Shown piece after piece: positions 54,502 to 62,159 of a stretch of DNA of 64,000 bases. Position 1 is the stretch's first letter; every line of letters starts with the position of its first letter. The translations under genes and the position numbers were made by a program. Below the pieces are notes generated by a model. It was given only the letters and a program-made list of their open reading frames with translations. It did no database searches and was not told the origin of the DNA. This stretch comes from Opitutales bacterium (lineage in GTDB: Bacteria; Verrucomicrobiota; Verrucomicrobiia; Opitutales; Intestinicryptomonadaceae), in the NCBI GenBank assembly GCA_015061945.1, contig SUVP01000002.1, positions 62,001-126,000 on the forward strand. Reading direction: 5' to 3'.

Positions 54502-54906
54502 AATTATAGTATTGATTTAGGTTAAAATTTAAATTCCTTCAAATGTGGATAAGATAAAATACCCCTCCTAAAATTCAAGACTATAATAAAGGATAAAAAT
54601 ATGTTTACGCAAATATGTATGAACGTCATTTTCATCCTCTGTTCTTCGGGGATGAATTCTTCTATCATTGCCATAAACTTTTTGTCGGCTTTGTACATCT
54701 ATTCTAAGTTCATATTGTTCTTCTTGCTCTTTGTGATCTTTTACATCTACTCCGTGAATAATTGCGTCTCATTATTGCAGGTAAATTTCATTTAGGTAGG
54801 GATAGCAAAAAAACCTTGCACCGACGGGAAAGTTCATCATTATTTATAGATTCAATTGCATTTGATATTTGAATCTTCAAATGCAGTGGAGGATTTATAT
54901 CTTTAT
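54502..54906. other. Divergent intergenic region with hairpins and doubtful small ORF
   Basis: 405 bases between the clan-A hydrolase operon and the cytochrome gene. A 64-codon ORF (54601-54795, plus strand) has an AAAGGA site 7 bases before its ATG and two hydrophobic stretches, but its composition and the hairpins inside it argue against confident calling. TTCATCC / GGATGAA (54631-54656) and a perfect 9-base inverted repeat TGCATTTGA / TCAAATGCA (54857-54885) are present, the latter 21 bases before the cytochrome start. It must hold promoters for both directions. Confidence 0.4.
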
Positions 54907-56748
54907 ATGAAAAAAATTTTCAGCTTATTTTTTATCATTTTTGCGATGACATCAAATATGCTCAACGCAAACTCTGCCGTTTATGGCGATATCCCAAACT
55001 ATGGCGAAAAGTATCTCAGTCCCGATTTCGTCAAAGCTTGCAATGACCGCGTTTTTATCACCGCTCGCACTGGAGACGAACTCATAATTTTGTCGAAAGA
55101 TAAAATCCAGCGTCGTGTTGCTCTCGGCGGACACCCTTCGGGCGTTGCAATTTCTAAAGACGGAAAAATTGCTTATGTTTCGATTGCTCATCCCGACGGG
55201 AAACTTTTGAAAATTAACACTGTAAACGGCAAAATAATCGCAAACGTTCCAGCTGGACATATGCCTCGTGCGGTCGAGTTATCGCCAAATGGGAAAGTCG
55301 TCTATGTTGCAAATCAGTTTGAAAATATAATCCGTGCGTTCGACGCAAAATCGCTCAAGGAAATCGGCAAAGGCAATGCTATTCGAGATCCGTTCTCGAT
55401 TGCAATCACCCCAGACAACACGAAAATCCTTGTCGCAAACCAACTCCCTGAATCAAAAGGTGGTCTTTACGAAGAAAACATCGCAGCTGCCGTTAGCGTG
55501 ATTGATGCAAAAACTTTTAAGACCATTGCTAAAATCGACCTCCCAAATGGCTCGATTAACGCTCAAGAGATTGTCGTATCGCCCGACGGAACTTTTGCGT
55601 ATTGCACGCATGTTGTAGCACGTTTCAATGTGCCTACAACCCAAGTAGAACGTGGTTGGATTAACACAAATGCCGTCAGCGTTATCGACGTTGCACAAAA
55701 TAAATTGTTGGCGACTGTATTGCTCGATGACATCGAGCTTGGTGCAGCAAATCCTTACGGTATCGCTATCGCACAAAACGGACGTTCGCTTATTGTAACA
55801 CACGCTGGCACGCACGAAATAAGTGTTATCGACAGGAAAAAGCTCGACACTCGCATACTCGATGCTTTCGCAAAATCGCAAAATCGCACAGAAACTTTTG
55901 AAGCAATATGCAACGACCTTGCGTTCCTTTCGGGAATCCGTAAACGCATAAAGCTTGACGGTTTCGGACCTCGCCATATCGCACCAAAAGGCGATTGCGT
56001 CTATGTCGGCTTGTATTATTCAGATGTAATAAACAAAGTTGATCTCAATAATTTTGGCGTTTCAAAAATATCGATTGGCGGAAATGAAAAGCTCAATGAG
56101 ATTCGCAAGGGAGACTTGTATTATCACGACGCATCATTGTGTTTCCAAAAGTGGCTTTCGTGCGTAACGTGCCATACGGAAGTCCGTTCTGATGCGTTAA
56201 ATTGGGACCTCCTCAACGATGGAATGGGTAATCCCAAGCAATCAAAATCTATGCTTTTTGCACACTTCACACCGCCTACTATGATAACTGGAGTTCGCAA
56301 AACTGCCGAACTTTGCGTAAGAAAAGGTATACAATATATTCAATTTACAAGACGCCCTGAAGCAGATGCAAAGGCGATTGACGAATATATGAAATCGCTC
56401 CAGCCAGTGCGTAGTCCGCATTTGGTTGGTGGAAAAATGAGCGAAGCACAAGAACGTGGGGAAATGATTTTTGAAGAAGCAAAGTGTTCGCATTGTCATA
56501 CAGGAAAATATCTGACCGATATGAAGAGCCATAATGTAGGATCGGGGCTTGACGAGTACAAGGACTTTGCCTTTGACACCCCTACCCTCAAAGAAGTATG
56601 GCGAACAGCTCCGTATTTGTACGACGGCAGAGCTCGCACTATTTTCGAGATGCTCAAGAAATTCAACACACAAAACAAACACGGCATAACATCAAAACTA
56701 TCTGACGACGACCTGCGAGACCTCGAAGCATACGTCTTGACACTTTAG
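54907..56748 (+). CDS. Exported YVTN beta-propeller and c-type cytochrome protein
   Basis: Start set at ATG 54907, giving signal peptide MKKIFSLFFIIFAMTSNMLNA; GGAGG lies 14 bases upstream, a rather long spacing. Length is 613 residues. The first about 360 residues are YVTN/lactonase-type propeller blades (GHPSGVAISKDGKIAYVSIA, GHMPRAVELSPNGKVVYVAN). Two heme-binding motifs follow, CVTCH (about residue 422) and CSHCH (about 529), with distal MSEAQERGEMIFEEAKC like di-heme peroxidase (MauG/CcpA-type) domains. It would sit in the periplasm and carry electrons or oxidise a substrate. No cytochrome c maturation genes are in the window. It faces the clan-A hydrolase operon and ends 57 bases before the TRAP genes. 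Confidence 0.8.
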   Translation: MKKIFSLFFIIFAMTSNMLNANSAVYGDIPNYGEKYLSPDFVKACNDRVFITARTGDELIILSKDKIQRRVALGGHPSGVAISKDGKIAYVSIAHPDGKLLKINTVNGKIIANVPAGHMPRAVELSPNGKVVYVANQFENIIRAFDAKSLKEIGKGNAIRDPFSIAITPDNTKILVANQLPESKGGLYEENIAAAVSVIDAKTFKTIAKIDLPNGSINAQEIVVSPDGTFAYCTHVVARFNVPTTQVERGWINTNAVSVIDVAQNKLLATVLLDDIELGAANPYGIAIAQNGRSLIVTHAGTHEISVIDRKKLDTRILDAFAKSQNRTETFEAICNDLAFLSGIRKRIKLDGFGPRHIAPKGDCVYVGLYYSDVINKVDLNNFGVSKISIGGNEKLNEIRKGDLYYHDASLCFQKWLSCVTCHTEVRSDALNWDLLNDGMGNPKQSKSMLFAHFTPPTMITGVRKTAELCVRKGIQYIQFTRRPEADAKAIDEYMKSLQPVRSPHLVGGKMSEAQERGEMIFEEAKCSHCHTGKYLTDMKSHNVGSGLDEYKDFAFDTPTLKEVWRTAPYLYDGRARTIFEMLKKFNTQNKHGITSKLSDDDLRDLEAYVLTL

Positions 56749-56775
56749 ATAAAAGCGTTTCAGCTTTTCTAAAAC

Positions 56776-56807
56776 GATTTTGTTGTCGATTTTACTGAAA
56801 CAAAATC
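56776..56807. terminator. Possible AT-rich hairpin between convergent genes
   Basis: Inverted repeat GATTTTGTT / AACAAAATC (9 bases, loop 14) in the 57-base gap between the cytochrome and dctM genes, overlapping the dctM stop codon. It has no GC-rich core, so terminator function is only a guess. Confidence 0.3.
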
Positions 56808-58092
56808 ATTTCATAATCGACGGAAGCCACAACGATAACGCAGGAATAAAGGTAATAAAGAGTACTACGATTATCATCGCAATTACATATGGAATCAACT
56901 TTGGGGCAACTGCACCTATATCAGTTTTGCCAACTCCGCAACCAAGAAATAAACACGTTCCAACAGGTGGTGTACATAATCCAATCGAAAGATTTGCAAT
57001 CATTATTATCCCGAAGTGCAAATCGGTAATACCCAATTCTCTGACGATAGGTAAGAATATTGGGGTAAAAATAAGTATTGCAGGAGTCATATCCATAAAT
57101 GTTCCAACTAATAACAAAATCAAATTTATTACGAGTAACAAAATGACCTTGTTATCAGATATCCCCATTATCGCTTGTACAATTTCTTGCGGAGCATTTG
57201 TCATCGTCAATACCCAACTCATTGCACACGAAGCTCCCACAATTAACATCACTATACCAGTTGTCTGTGCTGAATCTGCAAAAATTTTGGGGAGTTCTTT
57301 TATTGAGATATCGCGATAAACAAAAACTTCTAACACAAACGCGTATAATACCGATATTGCGGCAGATTCAGTCGCAGTAAAGATTCCACCTAAAATACCA
57401 CCAATAACAATAACAATCAAAAACAGACTTAAGAATGCACGCTTAAATGTCACCCAAATCAGATTAATGTTGAAACTACCTTCTCCTTTTATGTTTTTTT
57501 TGAGAATGTAAAAAGAGCTTGTTACCATCAGTGCAAATGCGAGTAGAAGTCCCGGAATAATTCCCGCAATGAATATCGCACCAACCGAGAGTCCTCCGAC
57601 AGCAACTGAATAGACAATCATTGTATTGCTCGGAGGAATCAGCATTCCAGTCGTTGATGAACAAATTGTAAGAGCTGTTGCAAAATCTTTATCATAACCC
57701 TTTTCTTTCATTTGTGGGATCATAAATGCCCCAATTGAACTAACCGCAGCAGCTGATGAACCAGATATTGAACCAAATAACGTACAAGCAATCGTATTAA
57801 CGTATGCAAGTCCTCCTGGGAACCGAATCACAAGTGCAGACGCTAAATCTATCAGACGTTGTGCCATTGTACCATGCCCCATAATTCTCCCCGACAAAAT
57901 AAAAAATGGAATAGCAAGCAATGCGAAAGAATCTACGCCATGAGCCATTGATGTTGACGAAATTTCAAGAGGTTCGCGTCCAGTCGCCATTATTGCTATT
58001 GTGGACGATATTGCGATAACAGAAACAATCGGTACTCCCAAAAGTAGCATCGACACAAACGACAAACAAAGTACTATAAAAGCAATACTCAT
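56806..58092 (-). CDS. dctM: TRAP transporter large permease (DctM)
   Basis: A 428-residue inner-membrane protein with about 12 helices, the ion-coupled channel of a tripartite ATP-independent periplasmic transporter. Family features include the hydrophobic N-terminus with LLLGVPIVSVIAISS, HGVDSFALLAIPFFILSG, SSAAAVSSIGAFMIPQM and SIGLCTPPVGTCLFLGCGVG. It works with DctQ and the binding protein encoded upstream, using a sodium or proton gradient to import organic acids. The gene ATG overlaps the dctQ stop by four bases (ATGA). Context with Kdu enzymes suggests an acidic sugar or oligouronate as substrate. Confidence 0.93.
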   Translation of the reverse strand: MSIAFIVLCLSFVSMLLLGVPIVSVIAISSTIAIMATGREPLEISSTSMAHGVDSFALLAIPFFILSGRIMGHGTMAQRLIDLASALVIRFPGGLAYVNTIACTLFGSISGSSAAAVSSIGAFMIPQMKEKGYDKDFATALTICSSTTGMLIPPSNTMIVYSVAVGGLSVGAIFIAGIIPGLLLAFALMVTSSFYILKKNIKGEGSFNINLIWVTFKRAFLSLFLIVIVIGGILGGIFTATESAAISVLYAFVLEVFVYRDISIKELPKIFADSAQTTGIVMLIVGASCAMSWVLTMTNAPQEIVQAIMGISDNKVILLLVINLILLLVGTFMDMTPAILIFTPIFLPIVRELGITDLHFGIIMIANLSIGLCTPPVGTCLFLGCGVGKTDIGAVAPKLIPYVIAMIIVVLFITFIPALSLWLPSIMK

Positions 58093-58604
58093 TTTGATTC
58101 CTTTTTCACTGGAGAAACTAAAGTATCAATGATATTTTCAATTAAAAATACCGAAGCAAAAAATCCGCTAAATGGCACACAAAGATAAATATGCCACATT
58201 GAAATTGGTAAAGTTATAAGTTCGTTCGACGATTCAATCGATGTTGAAATCAACATTATTCCGCCACATACAAGTACCGCAAAAACAAACAACAAAGAGA
58301 TTAAATAGCCAATTATATCGGCAACTTTTTTTGAAGATATTGAAAATTTTTCTTTCAAGAAAATAAGTCCTACATGTACACCATCGGCAAACGCAAGTGC
58401 ACCACCAAAAAACGACAAACACACAAGCAATGTGCGTGCGAGTTCATCAGTAAAAACAGACTGTTCACCATAGATATAACGAGTGATAACACCCCAGACA
58501 ACAATAGAGGTCATCAGTGCAATCAACACTGCACAAATTGTACGAAGTGTTTTTCGCAAAAATTTTGTAACAGGTGCTATGAATTTTTTTATGGTATATA
58601 ACAT
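58089..58604 (-). CDS. dctQ: TRAP transporter small permease (DctQ)
   Basis: A 171-residue membrane protein with four helices, the small subunit of the TRAP transporter. VWGVITRYIYGEQSVFTDELARTLLVCLSFFGGALAFA contains the usual R-Y..G....W/EELAR.L pattern of DctQ, and HVGLIFLKEKFS follows. It overlaps dctP by one base and dctM by four, so the three are one translational unit. It is needed for assembly of the DctQ-DctM complex. Confidence 0.9.
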   Translation of the reverse strand: MLYTIKKFIAPVTKFLRKTLRTICAVLIALMTSIVVWGVITRYIYGEQSVFTDELARTLLVCLSFFGGALAFADGVHVGLIFLKEKFSISSKKVADIIGYLISLLFVFAVLVCGGIMLISTSIESSNELITLPISMWHIYLCVPFSGFFASVFLIENIIDTLVSPVKKESK

Positions 58605-59611
58605 TATTTTGTATTAATTATTTGTTTGATAATTTCAGCGTCTTCACCCGTATATTTTGAGAATATTTTTTCTGTAATTTTCCGAAAATTTGATTTGTCA
58701 ACGTTTATAAATTCAACCCCTTTTTCTTTCAAAATATCAACTGCTTCTTTTTCACTTTTCGCCCAAAGTTCACGTTGGAATCTTGATGATTTTTCAGATG
58801 CTTTTTTCAAAATCTCTCGTTCTTTTTCAGATAGTATAGACCATGTTTTTTCTGAGATAATAAGTACGTCGGGGATTCTTGTATGCTCATCAAAAATGAA
58901 ATATTTGCAAATCTCATAATGTGCACTTGTCAAGTATGTGGGCAAATTATTTTCGGCACCGTCAACCAAACCTTGTGCAAGTGCCGTATATGTCTCACCA
59001 GAAGAAATCGGTGTTGGAGATGCACCAAAGCACGAAACCATTTCCATATCTGTACGCGAATTCATCACTCTAATTTTCATTCCTTTCAAGTCTTCAGAAG
59101 ATGATATTTTTTTCTTTGATGTATAAAAGCAACGTGAACCAGCATCGTAATAACATAACCCAATAAACCCTGCGTTTTTTAAATATCTAAAAAAACTTTT
59201 GCCTATATTTGAATTCAAGACGTTCCAATAATGATTTGAGTCGCGATACAAATATGCGAGAGTTAAAAGATACATCCGTGGAACAAATGTACCAAGCTGT
59301 GCTGTTGATGCCTTTGTCATATCGAGCGAACCATTGTTTAATTGCTCAATACATTGTGGCTCGCTACCAAGAACTCCACCAGAATAGATGTCGAGCGAAA
59401 GCTTACCAGATGACATTTTCTCGACTTCATCTTTCATATAGAGCATCGCTTTGTGAACTGGGTGCGATGCATCGAGACCATGTGCGAGCTTTAACACTTT
59501 TTTTGAATTTTGCGAAGTTCCACCAAAGACTGCGTTAAAACCTACAATGAATGTTGTAGCGAGCATACCTACTAAAACACCGAGCATTAAAAACGATAAT
59601 TTTTCTTTCAT
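58604..59611 (-). CDS. dctP: TRAP transporter solute-binding protein (DctP family)
   Basis: A 335-residue exported binding protein with an N-terminal hydrophobic segment (LGVLVGMLATTFIVGFNAVF) that may be a signal peptide or anchor. Family motifs are KLAHGLDASHPVHKAMLYM, DIYSGGVLGSEPQCIEQL, DLKGMKIRVMNSRTDMEMV (with the conserved Arg that binds a substrate carboxylate) and LAQGLVDGAENNLPTY. It captures a carboxylate-bearing ligand in the periplasm for the DctQM permease. It lies 5 bases after the IclR gene. Confidence 0.92.
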   Translation of the reverse strand: MKEKLSFLMLGVLVGMLATTFIVGFNAVFGGTSQNSKKVLKLAHGLDASHPVHKAMLYMKDEVEKMSSGKLSLDIYSGGVLGSEPQCIEQLNNGSLDMTKASTAQLGTFVPRMYLLTLAYLYRDSNHYWNVLNSNIGKSFFRYLKNAGFIGLCYYDAGSRCFYTSKKKISSSEDLKGMKIRVMNSRTDMEMVSCFGASPTPISSGETYTALAQGLVDGAENNLPTYLTSAHYEICKYFIFDEHTRIPDVLIISEKTWSILSEKEREILKKASEKSSRFQRELWAKSEKEAVDILKEKGVEFINVDKSNFRKITEKIFSKYTGEDAEIIKQIINTK

Positions 59612-59616
59612 AAATT

Positions 59617-60372
59617 TTATATTCCACTTGAAATTCTTTGCGAAAGTTCATCTGCAATAACCGATATAATTTTGTATATTTTTGGAGCGTTCTTTTTTTC
59701 AAAACGTACTGCTGGAGCTGTTATTCCCAATGAAGCCACAATATCACCATTTGAGAAATGAATGGGGACAGCCAAACATCTGATTGAATCATGGTATTCT
59801 TCGTTATCGATAGCATACCCAGAATTTAGAATATTTTTAATCTCTTTCTGCATTGTGCGAAAATTTGTGATTGTGTTTTTTGTCCGTTTTGTGAACTTAA
59901 TTTTCTTCACAAAGAGAGGATCTTTTTTATAAAGTTCTGCTAAAATAACCTTACCAGTCCCTGAACAATGAATATCTACCAACGATCCCGCATGCGATGC
60001 GACATGCAAAGCAAGTGGACTTACACAAACTTTAGCAATTAAAATTTTGTCGCCTGAAAGTATCCCTATGTGTGATGTCTCACCAGTTATAGCTGTAAGT
60101 TTTTTGAGATATGGAAATGCAATTTCGCCGATATTCGCACGCAACGATGTTATATTACCAATCTTAATCAACGCATCACCAATTTTATATCTTTTATCGC
60201 AACGAATTAAAAAACTTTTTTGAACTAAAGTCTCTAAAATTCGCATTGCTGTTGTACGCGATATACCCATTTTTTGTGATATTTCCAAACATGAAACAGA
60301 TATTCCACTCTCTGTTATATGCGTTAAAATATCGCAAGCTTTCTCTAATGTTGGGACTTTATATTTACTCAT
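59617..60372 (-). CDS. IclR-family transcriptional regulator (KdgR-like context)
   Basis: The start is ATG 60372 (MSKYKVPTLEKACDIL, the normal IclR N-terminus); a TTG at 60393 is less likely. Length is 251 residues. It has a winged helix-turn-helix (SCLEISQKMGISRTTAMRIL), then an IclR effector domain (GETSHIGILSGDKILIAK, HCSGTGKVILA, YAIDNEEYHDSIRCLAVPI, GDIVASLGITAP). IclR regulators of the KdgR type sense 2-keto-3-deoxygluconate and repress uronate genes. It is the first gene of iclR-dctP-dctQ-dctM and is divergent from kduI, with an operator-like palindrome between them. Confidence 0.9.
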   Translation of the reverse strand: MSKYKVPTLEKACDILTHITESGISVSCLEISQKMGISRTTAMRILETLVQKSFLIRCDKRYKIGDALIKIGNITSLRANIGEIAFPYLKKLTAITGETSHIGILSGDKILIAKVCVSPLALHVASHAGSLVDIHCSGTGKVILAELYKKDPLFVKKIKFTKRTKNTITNFRTMQKEIKNILNSGYAIDNEEYHDSIRCLAVPIHFSNGDIVASLGITAPAVRFEKKNAPKIYKIISVIADELSQRISSGI

Positions 60373-60430
60373 AGTGTTCGTTTTTCCCACCAATATATTA
60401 GCATTCCCAAATATTTTAAAAGATATAATT

Positions 60431-60462
60431 TTACAATATGTTCAAATCTGAACATTTTGTAA
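60431..60462. promoter_or_regulatory. Operator-like palindrome between iclR and kduI
   Basis: TTACAAtATGTTCA-AATC-TGAACATtTTGTAA: two 14-base arms matching at 13 positions around a 4-base centre. It lies 59 bases from the iclR start and 58 from the kduI start. A TTGAAC -35-like hexamer on the minus strand lies inside it, consistent with autorepression. It is a good candidate for the binding site of the adjacent IclR protein. The sequence differs from the enterobacterial KdgR box. Confidence 0.7.
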
Positions 60463-60519
60463 AACAGGAATTTTTTTAATGTCGACAAAAATAAAAGGAT
60501 TAAAAGATAATCTGCGACA

Positions 60520-61350
60520 ATGAAAAAGAAATATATACCTTGTAAACTCGCAACAAAAAACATGGACACAACCCAGTTGCGAGAAAACTTTTTAATTGAT
60601 GACCTCTTTGTTCCAGGAGATCTCATTTTGTATTATACAGACTGCGACAGAGCTGTTGTAGGCTCTGCATGCCCAATCGACAAGCAAATAGAGTTGACTT
60701 CGCCTAAAGAACTCCGCGCCGATTATTTCTGCGAACGTCGCGAGCTCGCTATTCTCAATATCGGTGGTAAAGGAGTTGTCAATGTTGACGATGTTGCATA
60801 TATTCTGGAAAATCTTGAGATGTTATATGTCGGACGTGGTACAAAAAAAATATCTTTTGAATCTTTATCACAAGAAAAGATTGCAGAATTTTATATAGTT
60901 TCTTACCCGTCGCACAAAGAATATCCGACGACAAAATCAGCTAAAGGCGATGCAAATATTTTATCCTTAGGGAATCAATCGCAGGCAAATGTACGCAAGA
61001 TACATCAAGGAATCTGCCAAGCAAGAATCCAAAGCTCACAACTTGTAATGGGATTTACTCAACTCGCCGATGGAAGCGTTTGGAACACGATGCCATCGCA
61101 CACACATGAACGTCGCTCCGAAGTTTATTTATATTTTGATATCGAACCAAATGAATGCGTATTTCATTTGATGGGTACTCCTGATGAAACACGTCATATT
61201 ATTGTAAGAAACAAACAAGTAGTGTTGTCGCCATCATGGTCAATTCACTCTGGAGTTGGCACACGCAACTATACTTTCTGTTGGAGTATGGGAGGGGAAA
61301 ATCAGAACTTTGATGATATGAACGAAGCCCCAACGAAAGATTTAAAATGA
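60520..61350 (+). CDS. kduI: 5-keto-4-deoxyuronate isomerase
   Basis: A 276-residue cupin enzyme converting 4-deoxy-L-threo-5-hexosulose uronate, the product of pectin or glycosaminoglycan lyase digestion, to 3-deoxy-D-glycero-2,5-hexodiulosonate. Zinc ligands are His194, His196 and Glu201 in PSHTHERRSEVYLYF and His243 in SWSIHSGVGT. Other KduI features are FERRELAILN-type CERRELAILNIGGKG and MGTPDETRHIIV. The length is standard. It overlaps kduD by four bases (ATGA), so the two consecutive pathway steps are translationally coupled. Confidence 0.97.
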   Translation: MKKKYIPCKLATKNMDTTQLRENFLIDDLFVPGDLILYYTDCDRAVVGSACPIDKQIELTSPKELRADYFCERRELAILNIGGKGVVNVDDVAYILENLEMLYVGRGTKKISFESLSQEKIAEFYIVSYPSHKEYPTTKSAKGDANILSLGNQSQANVRKIHQGICQARIQSSQLVMGFTQLADGSVWNTMPSHTHERRSEVYLYFDIEPNECVFHLMGTPDETRHIIVRNKQVVLSPSWSIHSGVGTRNYTFCWSMGGENQNFDDMNEAPTKDLK

Positions 61351-62120
61351 GTTCAGTTTTTAATTTATTTTCGCTCGAAGGCAAGCTTGCACTTGTTTCT
61401 GGTTGTAAGCGTGGTATTGGGTATGCTTATGCAGAAGCACTCGCAGAAGCTGGTGCTGACATCATCGGCGTTTCGGCTACACTTGAAAAAGACGGTGGAA
61501 AAATCGGTCAATCTATACAGAGATTGGGTAGAAAATTTTATTCATACACTTGCGATTTTTCAGATTGTAATTCTGTAAAAAACTTTGCCCGCACTGTCCT
61601 ATCTGAGCATGGTTGCCCTGATATCCTTTTTAATAACGCTGGAACAATCCTTCGTAAACCAGCATCGGAACATCCAGATGACTATTGGTTCAAAGTAATT
61701 GATGTTAACCTTAACTCCCAATTTTTACTTTCGCGAGAAATCGGTGCAAAAATGATTGAACGCAAAAGCGGAAAGATTATTTTCACTGCATCTTTGCTGA
61801 CTTTTCAAGGTGGGATAACTGTCCCTGGATATGCGGCAAGTAAAGGTGGAATAGGTCAGCTAACAAAAGCACTTGCGAATGAATGGGCAAAGTTTGGGGT
61901 AAATGTAAATGCTATTGCACCAGGATATGTTGCAACTGATAATACATCGGCTCTCCGTGCCGATAACGTACGTTCAACACAAATTTTAGAGCGAATACCA
62001 GCAGGAAGATGGGGTACGCCCAATGATTACAAAGGTGTTGCATTATTTTTAGCAAGTTCAGCTTCAGACTATGTAAATGGCGAAATTGTCGTAGTAGATG
62101 GTGGATGGATGGCAAGATAA
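61347..62120 (+). CDS. kduD: 2-dehydro-3-deoxy-D-gluconate 5-dehydrogenase
   Basis: A 257-residue short-chain dehydrogenase acting after KduI to give 2-keto-3-deoxygluconate. It has the nucleotide loop SGCKRGIGYAYAEAL, NNAGTILRKPA, a catalytic Ser in IIFTASLLTFQGG, YAASKGG (Tyr and Lys), and the C-terminal GEIVVVDGGWMAR typical of KduD. It is operonic with kduI upstream and with the GH105 gene 39 bases downstream. KDG kinase and aldolase, which would complete the route, are not in the window. Confidence 0.94.
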   Translation: MSSVFNLFSLEGKLALVSGCKRGIGYAYAEALAEAGADIIGVSATLEKDGGKIGQSIQRLGRKFYSYTCDFSDCNSVKNFARTVLSEHGCPDILFNNAGTILRKPASEHPDDYWFKVIDVNLNSQFLLSREIGAKMIERKSGKIIFTASLLTFQGGITVPGYAASKGGIGQLTKALANEWAKFGVNVNAIAPGYVATDNTSALRADNVRSTQILERIPAGRWGTPNDYKGVALFLASSASDYVNGEIVVVDGGWMAR

Positions 62121-62159
62121 AAAACTTTAAACAATAATATAACTACGGGAAAAATAACT

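Noticed and set aside
54522-54698. A short minus-strand ORF (58 codons) with a coding-looking start, MYKADKKFMAMIEEFIPEEQ
   Set aside because: It overlaps the expected promoter of the 54501 gene, opposes the plus-strand small ORF, has no clear ribosome site and ends in low-complexity AT-rich sequence. It may be a gene relic, but the evidence is too thin.
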